Part shown: positions 31,401 to 42,737 of the stretch, piece after piece
How the letters are laid out: each line of letters starts with the position of its first letter
Position numbering within the stretch: the first letter of the stretch is position 1
Origin: Sanguinoderma infundibulare
Lineage: Eukaryota > Basidiomycota > Agaricomycetes > Polyporales > Polyporaceae
Direction: 5' to 3'
DNA length: 64,000 bases
Assembly: GCA_032821775.1 (NCBI GenBank)
Contig: JAVLRN010000009.1
Span: 310,001 to 374,000 of the forward strand
Program-made: the position numbers and the translations under genes
The notes under the pieces: generated by a model
Databases searched by the model: none
What the model was told of the DNA's origin: nothing
The model's input: only the letters and a program-made list of their open reading frames with translations

Positions 31401-34400
31401 CCATCTATGATAGGCTATTACAGCCGAGAAGCCGCGTAGCCGAAACTTGCAGGGACGCGCGGCGTTGAATTGAGGAGGACGGAAATGGAAGGCGGGGGCT
31501 TTAGATCCTAATATGACCAAACAACCGCTGTGGCGCCGCGACCATCCCGTGCCATGGTGCTGCCACCACCTCTCTGCATGTTTAAGTTCTCTGACACCAG
31601 AAGAAGCACGAGGCAAAAAGTTTCCAGACTGGGGGAGTATGAGATCTCCGCTGACGTACTGCAACCGCACAGCGCTTCGTGAAATGGATGATATAGTGCG
31701 ATGGCCCCATATGTGCGCTCCGGACAAACACAAAGTCCGAGGCTCCCTCTGCCGCACGGTTTGGCCAGGGTTCGGGTCGCGCGACGATTAATGCATGAAA
31801 CAGGCGTGAAAGCGGACGTGGCCCATTTGCGCAAGGTGTTTCCCCGGTCGCAAGCCATCGCCATTCCGCCTACCCTTGCTGCAGCAGCGGAGTGACGTAC
31901 CCCTCTAACGCCTATTGTTGATCCACTCGTCGCGCCGTCAGGGTGTCTCTGCCAGGAAGAGCATGCCGACATCCCTGAGCAACGACAAGCGATGCCACAG
32001 AGCGACGCTTGGTTGGGATCATTGCCCCGATGGTGAGATCGTTCGGGTCTCGGACGCGGTTCGGCGCAACGTCGACCCCAAGCGAGTGAGGTTCTCCCGC
32101 TTTGGGATCCTCACAGAACGGAGGTGCACTGCCCGAAATGAGAAAGAAGCATCCGAGGTGTGAAGGCTGCATGTCGCCACATATGATGCCAGCCGCGAGT
32201 CCGCCGCCATAGAAGGTGCAAACACAGGATCGCGGCTCGCCTGGCCGCCAAGAGTGAGCTTCCGGGAGCTTGGTGGGCCAATCGCCGTCGAACAACCGTC
32301 CTTGTGGCGCCAATGTGGAGTGCATCCGAAGGCGTTCATTGTCATCCACAGGCGCATAGGACGCGTGCAGGAGGCCTCCGGTGGTGCCGTGCGCTTCACG
32401 GCGCCAAGTGGTCGGAAACTTGGGAAGGACGAAAGGGAACGCGCATCCGAACCGCGTTCGGCAATCGGATCGACGGGTGCACGCTCGGCTGTTAACCGCC
32501 CCCGAGGCCCTGCGTCGACGTTACGATGACGTTGAATGATCCCCGACGACGGAATTCGAGCGTGCGTCAAAAGCGCCTGCGGACGGACTGGATGCGCGAG
32601 CGTGCGTGTGACTCCGTCCGGCAGAGCGCAGTGCTTACATCACGATGAGCGGCCTGGAGTGACCTGGACAACGCTGCACACGAACCATTGTGAGCGTGCT
32701 CCGGAGGCTGAAGCGCCGTATTACGGCTGACCGTGGGCCCCCAAACGGCTGCTCTTCAGGTTTGGAAACGGAGGAGCCTCTTCCAAAGACCAGTGCTCAT
32801 CAATTTCACTATCCCCAACGCACCCCTTCGGCATGGACGAAGGAGGATTGGAAATTGGCCAGGAGAAGCGGACGAAAGCCTCCGAACCGCGCTGGCAGGC
32901 GGTCGACATCGATCTTGAAGGGCTCGATAATTTGGCCTTTTCTTGATGTTTACCCGGATGGTGGTGAGATCTGGAAGCGATCCTTGCCTTTCCGGGCGTT
33001 GTGTGGTTCGACGCGGATAAAGGGGAAGCCGCTGTCCGTCGCGAACGTCTGTCGTGGCATCCATGGAAAAGGCATCTCCGGACGATCGCGTCACGTCCTC
33101 TGAGCAGCTCATACATTCGACGCAATCCTGTTGCCTCGCAGCGATCGGGAAAGCCTGAGACGCAGCCCAAGTTCAAACCCCGATACGATGATGAGCACAT
33201 GTAGGTTCCGTTGCCAAAAACCGCGAGGAGGCGTGGTGGATGCACGACAGCACCCGCGCATACGAATTTGAAACCAGGAATGCGCGTAAATAGAGGGCAT
33301 GATACCATCCGAAGACAAGGTACGCTCGCGCGGAAAGCGGACGTCCACAACGTACCAATGGCAAGAGTCAGGCTCTAATGCTTGTCGCCCTTCCATCAGC
33401 CCTTCCGCTATGACGGCACCACCGCTCAATACAACGGATTGGCGCGCACGTTCCTATCGATGTCGGGTTCCGTGGTGGTTCCGCTGCTCGTTGTCAATCG
33501 CCATAGGTTGGTGCAACCACGCCTCTCGTACACCCTGGTCACGAGTCCGTCACGGCGTTGGACCAGAAGGCCAGCGCTGGAGCGTGCCGCACGGCGCCAA
33601 GACGGTGGAGTGCACTCCGCGACACATCCTGGACACAGTGGAGACAGGTGGAGACCAGCCGACCGCTCTGCGAGGCAGCGCTTGATGTCCACGAGTGGTC
33701 AAGGAGGCTCCGCTCCGCACAATCCTCACTGGCACCCACAAATCTGCAACGCGTGTCAGAGAAAATTTCACCTATGGTTGGGGGAAAAACCTAGCTACTC
33801 TTCGGTCATCAAAACGTTGTGGTGTAGAAATCTACCAAACAAAGGCTTCGGAATAATCTCGCTCGGTTGCGGGAGGTGCATGTCGTGAAGCGAGCGTAGG
33901 ATGAGGGTGTTGTAAAGGGTTGTACGGCGAAGTAATCATCAGGGAATGGAAAATGAACACAACCATACCTGCGCAACCATACCTGCGCGAGGGGGGGATT
34001 AAATTGGGGTGGTTGGGGTGACTGGAGCGCAAGTTGAGGCTGTACGAACAAGATCAGGGTTCGCTTCCAGATAGCGAGAGCGAAGCACTCGCCCTTCATG
34101 CTGCTTCCTGAGGAAAAAACGTTGACAATGGGTCGTCGGCCATCGCATGCGTAGGCAAGCGCATTCAACGACGTTGGTTTGGTTCTCTGTACTTCCTTCT
34201 CGATTCATTCGGTTGTGGAGGCGACCGGGGCAGCGGGATAGATTTTGACAAGGTGACAGTGGATGTACTGGCCAACCTATGCACGATGGCTGCGAAGTAG
34301 TCGAGCGACATCCGTTCTGAGGCCGCATGGACGCAGAATTGGAAGATAACTGGACCAAAACGTCAATTCCAACTCTGACTGCGTCAAACAGCGATGGCTC

Positions 34401-35566
34401 GGATCCGTGCTCGCCGTCCGAGGACTGAGCACAGTTCCTGCTACCGCCATGGGGGCTGATCGGGTCGATCTCATCCCATGCGTGAACCTGCCCTTGCCAA
34501 GGACAAACGAGACCGCAGAGCAGGACGTGCGGCTCTGGGATCCAACGTAAACTAGTGTAAAACTTACTTTGTCCGATATTTTCCCCTTGTCCCCCGACGC
34601 CTTGAAGTCCGTGATCGCATGCCCGATAGAAAACGGTGCTGTGGTCGAGAAGAGGTCGGCGAAGTGAAATTAACAATAACGGATGCGAGCCCGAAGACGC
34701 TAGGACCAGAAAAGCAAGGGGACTCGAGGTCGAAGTGGTGGTTGGGAATTCCGAGACGGAGAGACATTATGTCCGTAGCTAGAAGCACCAGAGTCGAGTC
34801 GCTTCTCATGATCAGGGAGCAATCACCAGCAAGAAGACATTGCAGGGTGGAAGAGGATGCGGGCGTGGGGAGTGGTCCTTTGCAAACAGACGTGTTCGCC
34901 GCGCGGCTACCTGCTCGGAGTTGCAATTGGCGGAGCGTGTGCTGCCCACCGTCTGACCACGCTCCCTCGGTCCATCGCCCCGGCCCGCAAGGGCTCTAGC
35001 AGCCTCGCGGCCTCCAAGGCTCCAACCCCATCGCTCGCGATTAACCTGCCTGTTTTCCTCGCTCGTTTCGAAACCTTGCAACCAGCGTGGCCATCCTGGA
35101 TACCTGGCTCGGCCGCGTGGTGCCGACCCCCTAACCGAGCCGATATCGATGATGGCTGTGGCCAATGCAGAAAGACAAATTGACGAGATATGGGACGTAT
35201 CTCGATGACGAACAAGGGTTAGGATTTTAGCGCGCCGCGAGGAGGAGCTTTGACCATATCGAACAGAGGAGAATCTGTACGTACGTCCCTGCGGTCAGAA
35301 AAGCTGCATGCATCGTGCCACTCATCGCGATTGACGCGCCATCCAACCTTGCAGCCTCATCCGCGGGATCACCGGGCGAACTCGTGGTCCTTGCGTTGTC
35401 CTTTCCATTGGGCGGTTCTATCCCCGGAAAGACAGACACAACCCCTTTGTGGCAACGTCAAGTCTACTTTGGAGTCACTGATGGAAACGGCAACAAACTA
35501 TCGATAAATTAGACGACGTACCATCTGGCAGCCATTAAGCCGCGTGTGCTCGGCCGCGACTCTCGG

Positions 35567-35573
35567 TATAAAG
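35567..35573 (+). promoter_or_regulatory. Isolated TATA box with no recognised downstream gene
   Basis: TATAAAG is followed about 30 bases later by a long pyrimidine-rich tract (CTCATCACTCCTATCCTCTC), as at fungal transcription starts. The first ATG downstream, at 35731, opens only a short frame that is not clearly coding. Confidence 0.3.
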
Positions 35574-37592
35574 GGTGAGGTGCCCTGCCTCTTGCTGTCT
35601 CATCACTCCTATCCTCTCCTCCACACCCAGTTGCACCTCCTCGCCTCCTCATCCGGCCCCCCTTTGTCCAAACACCTCCGCGTCCAGGTCATCCGTTCAC
35701 CGGGTTCGCAACTCTGCCCTCCTGGACGCCCCCATGCCTCCGCCGGGCTCGCAACCTTGCCCTCGTGGACCTCTTCAGACCCCGGTGCGTAACATCCTAT
35801 TACCCTATCTCGAGTTCCTAGAGGCCGTGCACCCACGTCAGTATTCGCCCCGAACGTAAGATCGCGGAAGTTTTCGCGCCATTACGTCTGTATACGCTCG
35901 GTTGTTGATACCTTGGTCTGGCTTCTCCTTCTCATATGCACTCGGATGTAAACCCTGCTGCACGGGCATCCATCCCAGTACATACCATGAGAATGGAAGA
36001 GCCCAGACCATGGTATATACATCCGAGATGTACAGCGCGGCTTAACCAAGTACAGGACGTACATACCTGGTGCACCCGACGGGTCGGGAACGCGCAGTGT
36101 GGACGACGAGTAAAATGGTCCCCGCCTGAATTGTTACGTACGTGCGTGTTCGTACCTAGCATGGACGGCGCACTGCGAAGCCTCGTTGTTTCTTCAGCGC
36201 CCATTCAAACGCTGCAGCTGGGTGTATGCGCACCTCTTTCGGGTATTCCAAGCCTTTGTTATCCACATATGGCTGGCTAGACCTCCCTCCCGCGCCCTCG
36301 TCGAGTGGTCCTCTGCGTTCGTCGTTGGTTACGGGCTCGCCAGGGCCGATTTCGTGAGAGTGTGGCCAGACGAGAAGCGAGTGTAGACGCCTTATGCGAC
36401 GGCATCGTAGGTGGGTGTTGTACGTAAACGCCTTCTTGGAGGCGGCCCAGTCCTTCGGCTCGATATTGATAATAATTCCTGCTGGTCGTCCTTCATTTCT
36501 TCTTCACCGGCCATCCATCTAGTCCCCTCACTTCTATCTCCACCATCTGCGCTATCTGCACTCTATCTTATACCACCCTTCGGTCGCCGTCTGCTTGGTC
36601 CTGGTCCCGATCCCAAACCATTCCTCGGCATCCTAACCAGCGAAGACGAAGCAAAGTGCGACTAGCGGGAGAGGTCCTCAGAGGCGGCGGAAGAGTTCGC
36701 ACGCGCAATCTCGCCCCTGGCCTGATAGGTATGTGGGTTCAACCATATCTTGCTTGCACACGTTGCTCACAACCAGCTGCAGGGTCCTCTTGAGCGTCAG
36801 GCTCGCCCGCTCTGCATGATGCCGTTGCACGCACGACCCGCATCTTCTATGTCGGTTGAGCTCGGAGGTCAACCCTCGTCGTATGAAGGCTCCTTGTGAC
36901 CCAGCATGTCCCTCTGTCGCCGCCCGCAAGGCTTCTCACTCTAAGGAGCGGCCGGATGGCTTGCGCCTGCAGCTCAGCCGCCAATGATCGTCGAGACGGA
37001 GCAGGAGACCCTTGTCGACGACGGGCCGTGTAGGTGCGCCAAATGCTTGGTTTGATCGCTCCCTCATGCTTGCTGGACAGCGGATATCATCTAGGCCGCC
37101 GGTGAGCGACACCACAGTTGCCTTCCATCGTCGTGTACAATCCCACGCAGCCCTCTTTCACCGTCTTTCTTTACGACCACCTTACGAGATGGCGATGGGT
37201 GACGTAATTGGGGATTCATGCAGTAGTGCTCGTAGGAGTCGTACGGGGGGCTAGAAATGCATTATATTCATGCTCTACTTTTTTCTGCGGCATGTTTTCA
37301 TCGCAGTCGACGGTACGAAGTGCCCAAAACACAATGCCGAGGCTGGCTCGACGACCTCGACAGCAGTCAGCAATTGATGAGATATACTACATCTTACGAC
37401 GAACACGGCGTAACTGCACACATCCATTCATCTCTCCCTTCCCTATCGTACACTGTACCCGTATAAGAAGCGGGATATTCCGAGCCCCGACAAATCATTT
37501 CGTCATCCAACGCAAGTCACACCAGCGTTCCAAACCCCATCCCAACCCAACCCCGTCCCACCCAAACTCAAAAAGAACCATCCCAACTCAAC

Positions 37593-39149
37593 CTAAGCGG
37601 CGACCTTTCCGCTCAGCTCGCGCTCCACACGCACGATCTCCTGCGTATGGGGGTGCTCCCACAGCGCGGTCGCAGCCTCAGGCTCAATGGGCGGCAGCGG
37701 CCTGCGCGTCAGCCCGCCGTAGCCATAGAGCTTCTCGAGCAGCGCCTTCGTGCCGGCGATGCTCGCCTTGGCGATCGTGAAGTCGGCCCGCGCGACGATG
37801 CCCTGCAGGCGCTGCGCCTCGGGCAGACGCGACAGATCCGCCGCCGCCTGCTCGGAAAGCTCGAACAGCCTCTGGATCGTGTGCTGTGGTCGCGCATGGG
37901 CGTGGAGCAAGCGAAGATAAGACCCGAAGAGAAGTCGGAGAGGAGTGTGTCAGCGCAGATGAAACGTAACGTAGCGCACGACGGAGGGCAAGGGTGCGTT
38001 GCAAGAGGAAGGCATACGTACTGGAGCAACATTCGCGAGGCCTGTGATCGCACCATGCGCGTTCACGTAGGTCGTGGGCAGGACGAAATCGATAAACCCT
38101 CCGAGAACCAGGAACGGCGCGTCGGCGTTCAGCCGGGGGTATTGGGACGCGAACGATGGCTCCGAGACAGTGGACGTTATCCGGGTGAGCTTCCCGACGT
38201 TTCCGCATCTGTACAGATTGCCATGCACAAAAAGCGCAAGTGAATGGATCAGTGGACGAAGGGATGGAGCGGAAGGGTGTTGGGTACGCACGTGAGTTTG
38301 ACTCCGCACAGGTTGGGGCATTCCATCGCCAGCTCAGTAATGAGGTCCGAGTCGAGGTCGATGCCCCCGCTCGCCCCAGGATCTGCCGTCAATGATCCGC
38401 ATCAGTGTCTGCCTCGGTCTCGATGTGACGTCGGTGCCTATAGAAGGGACGAATTCAAAGTCTCGAAGAAGGGAATCCCACAAAACACGGATGAACATTC
38501 TTGAATAAAGAGCCCGACCGGCATACCGACGGGGCAGGGGCAAGGTGAGAGTGAAGACGCACAGTTATAGATCACAATAGGGATGGGGCTCTTGGCCGCG
38601 ACCTCCGTCCAGAAGGCCTTCAGGGCCTTCTTGTTGTTCGCGAGCGCACCTGCGTAGTACCCGCTCGCAATAACGATAGCGTAGTCCGCACCCGCCTCGG
38701 CAGCCTCTTTGCAGAGCTCGATCGTCTCGCGGGTGGAGCCTGCGCCAGTACCCGCAATAATGGGCATGGTCAGCAGCCCAGCCTCGTCCAGAGCTTGTCT
38801 GGCAGCTTTGATGAGCGTGACGCGCTCGCTGTGGGACAAGTGGTGTGCCTCGCCCATCGAACCCGCAAGAAGAGGACGAACGCCGGCCTTCGCGACGCGC
38901 AGGACGTGGGACGTGAAAGTGGGGATGTCTGCAAGGCGGGACAGCACGAGTTAGAAAATTTCCATTCAGCTCTCATTAAACGTGCGCAGCAAACTCACCG
39001 AGGTCCTCCGTTTCCGCGAGAAAGAACGTCGGGATGGGGGCATAGATCCCAGCGGTCAAAGGACGCGAGGTCTTCGTGACGCCGGGTGTTCCGTTGACAC
39101 CGTTCACCTCGTTCGAGGCATGGCCGTTAACTTCTGTGGAGGGGGACAT
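37593..39149 (-). CDS. Dihydrodipicolinate synthase-like aldolase (DapA family)
   Basis: This is a class I aldolase/lyase with a TIM barrel of the DapA/NAL superfamily (PF00701). Fungi make lysine by the aminoadipate route, so it is more likely a 4-hydroxy-2-oxoglutarate or related 2-oxoacid aldolase than a lysine enzyme. The ATG at 39149 begins a hydrophilic tail (MSPSTEVNGHASNEVNGVNG). The barrel starts at GIYAPIPTFF. Further blocks are VRPLLAGSMGEAHHLSHSER; GTGAGSTRETIELCKEA; PIPIVIYN with the catalytic Tyr; CGVKLTCGNVGKLTR with the Schiff-base Lys; and APFLVLGGFIDFVLPTTYVN. The helical C-terminus ends at GKVAA and the stop at 37593. About six short introns interrupt it and all motifs are kept. 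The upstream region carries repeated CGGTCCG motifs. Confidence 0.86.
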
Positions 39150-39922
39150 CGCTGAACGGGAGCAAGAGAGATAGAGGACTTCCAAAGATCCCCAACGGCT
39201 CTGGCTGCTTTTTGAGAGCAACTTTGGTCACTCGGGCCGTCTTGGACCGTCGGTCCGCGGGTACACGCGTTGGGAAGCGGGCCGGGATTCGCTTGGGTAG
39301 CGGTCCGCGGCATAACATATATATATGATGTTCGCTACGTCCTGCTTCCATTATCTCGTAAAACACTCGGAAACCTGCGTACCTGCTTGCTGGTTTGAAA
39401 CCAATGCCGTGGGCGGTACAGGATGCAAGCGCAAAGCGGAGGCGGCATCGTCCAACGGTCCGTCGGACGTGAAGTTATCAAGAACCCGTCAGTTTGGTGC
39501 ATACAAGCGGATAGAGGAGGCAACGAACGCACATCTCTCACACAAAAACCACCCGGTCGGCAAGCAGTAAGGTTCAATTTGTCCACACTTGCCACAAATG
39601 AGCGTCAGTCGACGGCCCACGGTCCCATCGCCATTTCGCACGGACGGTCCGTCGCGGAAAGTCGGAGTACCAGTAACCCACTTGGAGACATGGCCGCTGC
39701 TGCCAATTCATGACAATCACCCCAACGTGATCACCACCGCAGCAAATGCCGTCAAACCTTGGTGGCTCGGGTTCAGTCCACCGCGGACGCCGTGGTGCTT
39801 GGACGAAGTTCTAGCAATACGGAAGTGCAATATCGCTACATGACTGTCGATGCGAATGTCATTGCCATTTGATTGATTCTCCGATGATTGCGATGCTCAC
39901 CTATGAGCTACACCTAGATATA
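39150..39922. other. Intergenic between DapA-like and SPC34-like genes, 773 bases
   Basis: Both neighbours are on the minus strand, so this holds the promoter of the DapA-like gene and the 3' end of the SPC34-like gene. A TATATATATA run lies at 39317-39326, readable as a TATA box on the minus strand. The CGGTCCG motif cluster is listed separately. No gene is seen. Confidence 0.5.
39251..39651. promoter_or_regulatory. Cluster of four CGGTCCG motifs upstream of the DapA-like gene
   Basis: CGGTCCG occurs at 39251-39257, 39301-39307, 39456-39462 and 39645-39651. The first two share the ten-base core CGGTCCGCGG and are exactly 50 bases apart; the last two share ACGGTCCGTCG. Each contains inverted CGG half-sites, the kind bound by Zn2Cys6 dimers. 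Positions relative to the ATG at 39149 are about -100, -150, -305 and -495. Binding and function are inferred. Confidence 0.42.
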
Positions 39923-41762
39923 CTACAGATCAAACTTGACTACCTGCTCTCCTGCACCGCGTTCGATCTTCAGCAACCGTTTAGCAACACAGCCGTATAA
40001 GGGCTTTGTCACCGCGCTCCCTCCAATCAACCCTGCAGCTGTGTTCGCGCCAACGCTGGTGGCTTTCTGGGTAAGGTCCTCTTTTAGAGCACGGAGGGCC
40101 ATTGCTTGCGAGGGCGCACTGAGAAGGGATATAATCATGTGAGCGGTCAGAACTTGCTGCGCAGTTGGGGCCCCGTTGGAGCCCGAAGGTGCAGAAAAGG
40201 AAGAGAAGCTGGACGCCGAAGGTGAGGAAGGTGTTGGGCTATGCGTTGACAACTCCCGGAGGTACGCCCTGCGTATCTCTGTCAGCAGCACAATCGGGTG
40301 AGAATCACCAAACTGGACGAACATAGTTTCCTTTGCACGCGGAGGCTTGCTCTTGTTCGTGCTCTTGCCAAGTGCGTCAAACGGATGACCAGGCATGATG
40401 ACCTCCCCGACGGTTGCCCATATCTTCTCCTGTAGTCACGTTATTGTCATAATTGTCATGCGAATTCAATAATAGAAATATGACTGACCACGATGCGCTC
40501 TAGCTCCGTTGTGACCTTGACTTTCTGACGACGACGTGGTGTCGCGGCTTCCGGCTCAACAACCTGCGAGGAAAGGGGTGCTTCTGTATCTTCCTCCGTC
40601 TCCGGATCGGGCTCGGGTGGACTAGGCTCTTCAGGGACGGATGCTACTGGCGTCTTCCCAAGTATCAGAGTCGGATCGGCGTCTACTTCACCAAGCACCT
40701 CATCAACTTCATCCTCTTCCGCAAAGTCATCTTCCGGTTCTCGTTCTTCGGGCTCAACTTGCTCCCCTTCGGCTGACAAGCTGGCGGCCTTTCTCTGAAA
40801 CGCGAGCGGGCTGCCGAATGATGCAGTTGACACGTTGGCCAGATCGACTTCTTCATCTAGAAGAGAGTCGCCGGTGAAGTGAAGAATGCGAGCTGTGGCG
40901 CTAGGTGTGTTCCAGAACGCTTCTTCGCGGTCATCAGGAGGTTCGGCGGAGGGAGCTTTAGGTCCGCGTTTCCCCTTGAGTGGGATACGAGCTTTCTTAT
41001 TTGCCAGCTCTTGTTTCTGTCAAGTAATGAGTACGTGCGCGCGAAAGCACACAGACGCTAGGGATGACTGACGCGTTCTTTCAAATACTGAATCTGGGAC
41101 TGCAGATCAGTGATTTGCCGCTCCTCCTGCTTGATAGTCGACTTGGGCGACAGAGGCGGCGGGGCTGCGTCTGCGTCTGAACGCTGGGCTTAATGGTTGG
41201 AACGGGTCTGCAAGCGGTACGCGAAACTTACTTGCTTCAACTGCTCGCTCAGATTCTGAATGCTCTCCCTCACTTCTTCCAAACGTTCAAGGGTCTGAAG
41301 AGCTTGTTCAGATGCTCGGGGCATTGGCCGGATGGATTGGCTACTCGCTTCAGCGACTCATGACTGATATTACGCGCGTATGACTCACTAGCGGTCCAGA
41401 TACTTCAGCGCGGCATTGGCATACACCTCGGGATCGTGTTCCCTGGGGCCTCGCATGCCATCTCCCTTGCCATGTTTCGAGGATGGTGGTTTGCGGAGAG
41501 GCGTCGCACCTAGGAACTCGACCCGCGCGATCTCCACGCTTGCTGTATCTGCTTCCGGGATAGCTGGCTGTTGTGGTTGCACGAGTGTGAAGAGACCTAT
41601 CTCGGCCGGGTCAATGTCGCGAATGAGATTGCCGAGGGGAGTTTCCAATATCGCGCGAGTGAATGGCCCAGGGATAGCGGCATCGGAGGATGGTGAAGCA
41701 GAGGCACGGATGGCTGAGGCGAGTGCGGAAATGCGGTCAACATGATCGACGAGGCTTGCCAT
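39923..41762 (-). CDS. SPC34: DASH/Dam1 complex subunit Spc34-like kinetochore protein
   Basis: This is probably a subunit of the DASH (Dam1) ring, which couples kinetochores to spindle microtubules. The ATG at 41762 is followed by a helix (MASLVDHVDRISALASAIRA) and the most Spc34-like block, PGPFTRAILETPLGNLIRD, then DPAEIGLFTL. A second exon gives HDPEVYANAALKYLDR. A coiled coil follows (LEEVRESIQNLSEQLKQ; EERQITDLQSQIQYLKER). A long acidic, Pro-rich insert is next. A C-terminal domain starts at ERIV/EKIWATVGEVIMPGHP and ends LYGCVAKRLLKIERGAGEQV before the stop at 39923. About five introns are inferred. The acidic insert makes it longer than the yeast protein. The family call rests mainly on the N-terminal block. 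Confidence 0.68.
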
Positions 41763-42737
41763 TGTCGACGGCGGCGAGCAGAGGCAAACCGACGTTCAGC
41801 CCCCAGTCCGAAACACGGTTCAACCTGCCCTAAACTGTCACGTGATGCACGCGTCGCGCTGAGACCAGGTCTCGCGAATGTCTCTCTCGCGCAATATTTG
41901 GACGTCCTCATGTCGTTAACCGATGTAATCTGAATCCAGTAAGTGAAACGGTATCGCTTGAAGGAAGAGCCTCCTCCTCTCTGTTTTGACTGTGAATCGT
42001 ATAATTGCCGACACTCACCCGTCCATTCTGTACTCTAGCAGGATGCGACTATAGATGGGATTGAGACGAGCCTACACAGGTTAGGGGCTTCAAGCTGATG
42101 GTTGCTCGAACGGCTCGTGAAGCTATCGATAGGATTCAGCGTCCAATCATGCAGGGTCGTCACGAACACGAGGCTAGAAAAGAAACTTAAATCCGCAAAA
42201 ATCCAATGTGCATATGTTTCCGTATTACATCGACAACCCAGGGCCAATGGCTAGCTCAGAACGTACATTGCACAAGAACACTCTATGAAATCGGACAAGA
42301 CGCTATATGTCGCGAATAATGCAGCAAAGAACAGAAGAGGGGGCCCTAAATGAGAAAAAGCGGTGAAGAGAGCGAGGCGATTCATCATGCATATGCGAAG
42401 GACGTGCGACAGGACGGGACAAGGCGGATGCGAGGCGACGATAAGTGGCGGCGGCGGCGGCAGGAGGAGGGTGAAAGTGGAGTATGCAGCCGCGAGGAGG
42501 GGTAGAAGGACGAGGAGAGGGAGCGATAGTCAACGATGTACGTACGTATAGAAGTGACACAGGTATTACGACGATGGAGGTATTTTTCTGAATGCGGGAA
42601 TAGTGGGTTGGGCGGGAGCGTGGGCCAGCGAGGTATTGTGTAGCGACGAGTATGGGTGCGATGGGTATAAACTACTAAGACAAAAATGAGTACTGAACAG
42701 TCCAAGTCCTAGAAGTCAATGCAACAACTAAGGGACA
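41763..42737. other. Intergenic, 975 bases
   Basis: This is the promoter side of the SPC34-like gene and the 3' side of the chitin synthase. It contains a (GGC)n low-complexity run around 42447-42464. No gene is seen. Confidence 0.5.

Larger units (their letters stand above)
30667..37592. other. Gene-poor interval, 6.9 kb
   Basis: Apart from the pseudogene-like remnant at 31014-31400, I find no supported gene. Open frames on all six phases are short, overlap each other and show no recognisable domain or splice-linked continuation. A TATAAAG at 35567-35573 (plus) is followed by a CT-rich, start-like tract. A 14-base unit is duplicated in tandem at 33960-33987. There is no long terminal repeat, reverse transcriptase or transposase motif that I can recognise, though very old relics would escape reading by eye. 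Confidence 0.5.

Noticed and set aside
31000..35500. Transposable element in the gene-poor interval
   Set aside because: No terminal repeats, target-site duplication, reverse transcriptase or transposase motif could be recognised by eye; a repeat search would be needed.
42447..42464. GGC repeat run as a regulatory element
   Set aside because: Simple low-complexity sequence in a GC-rich spacer; nothing ties it to a function.
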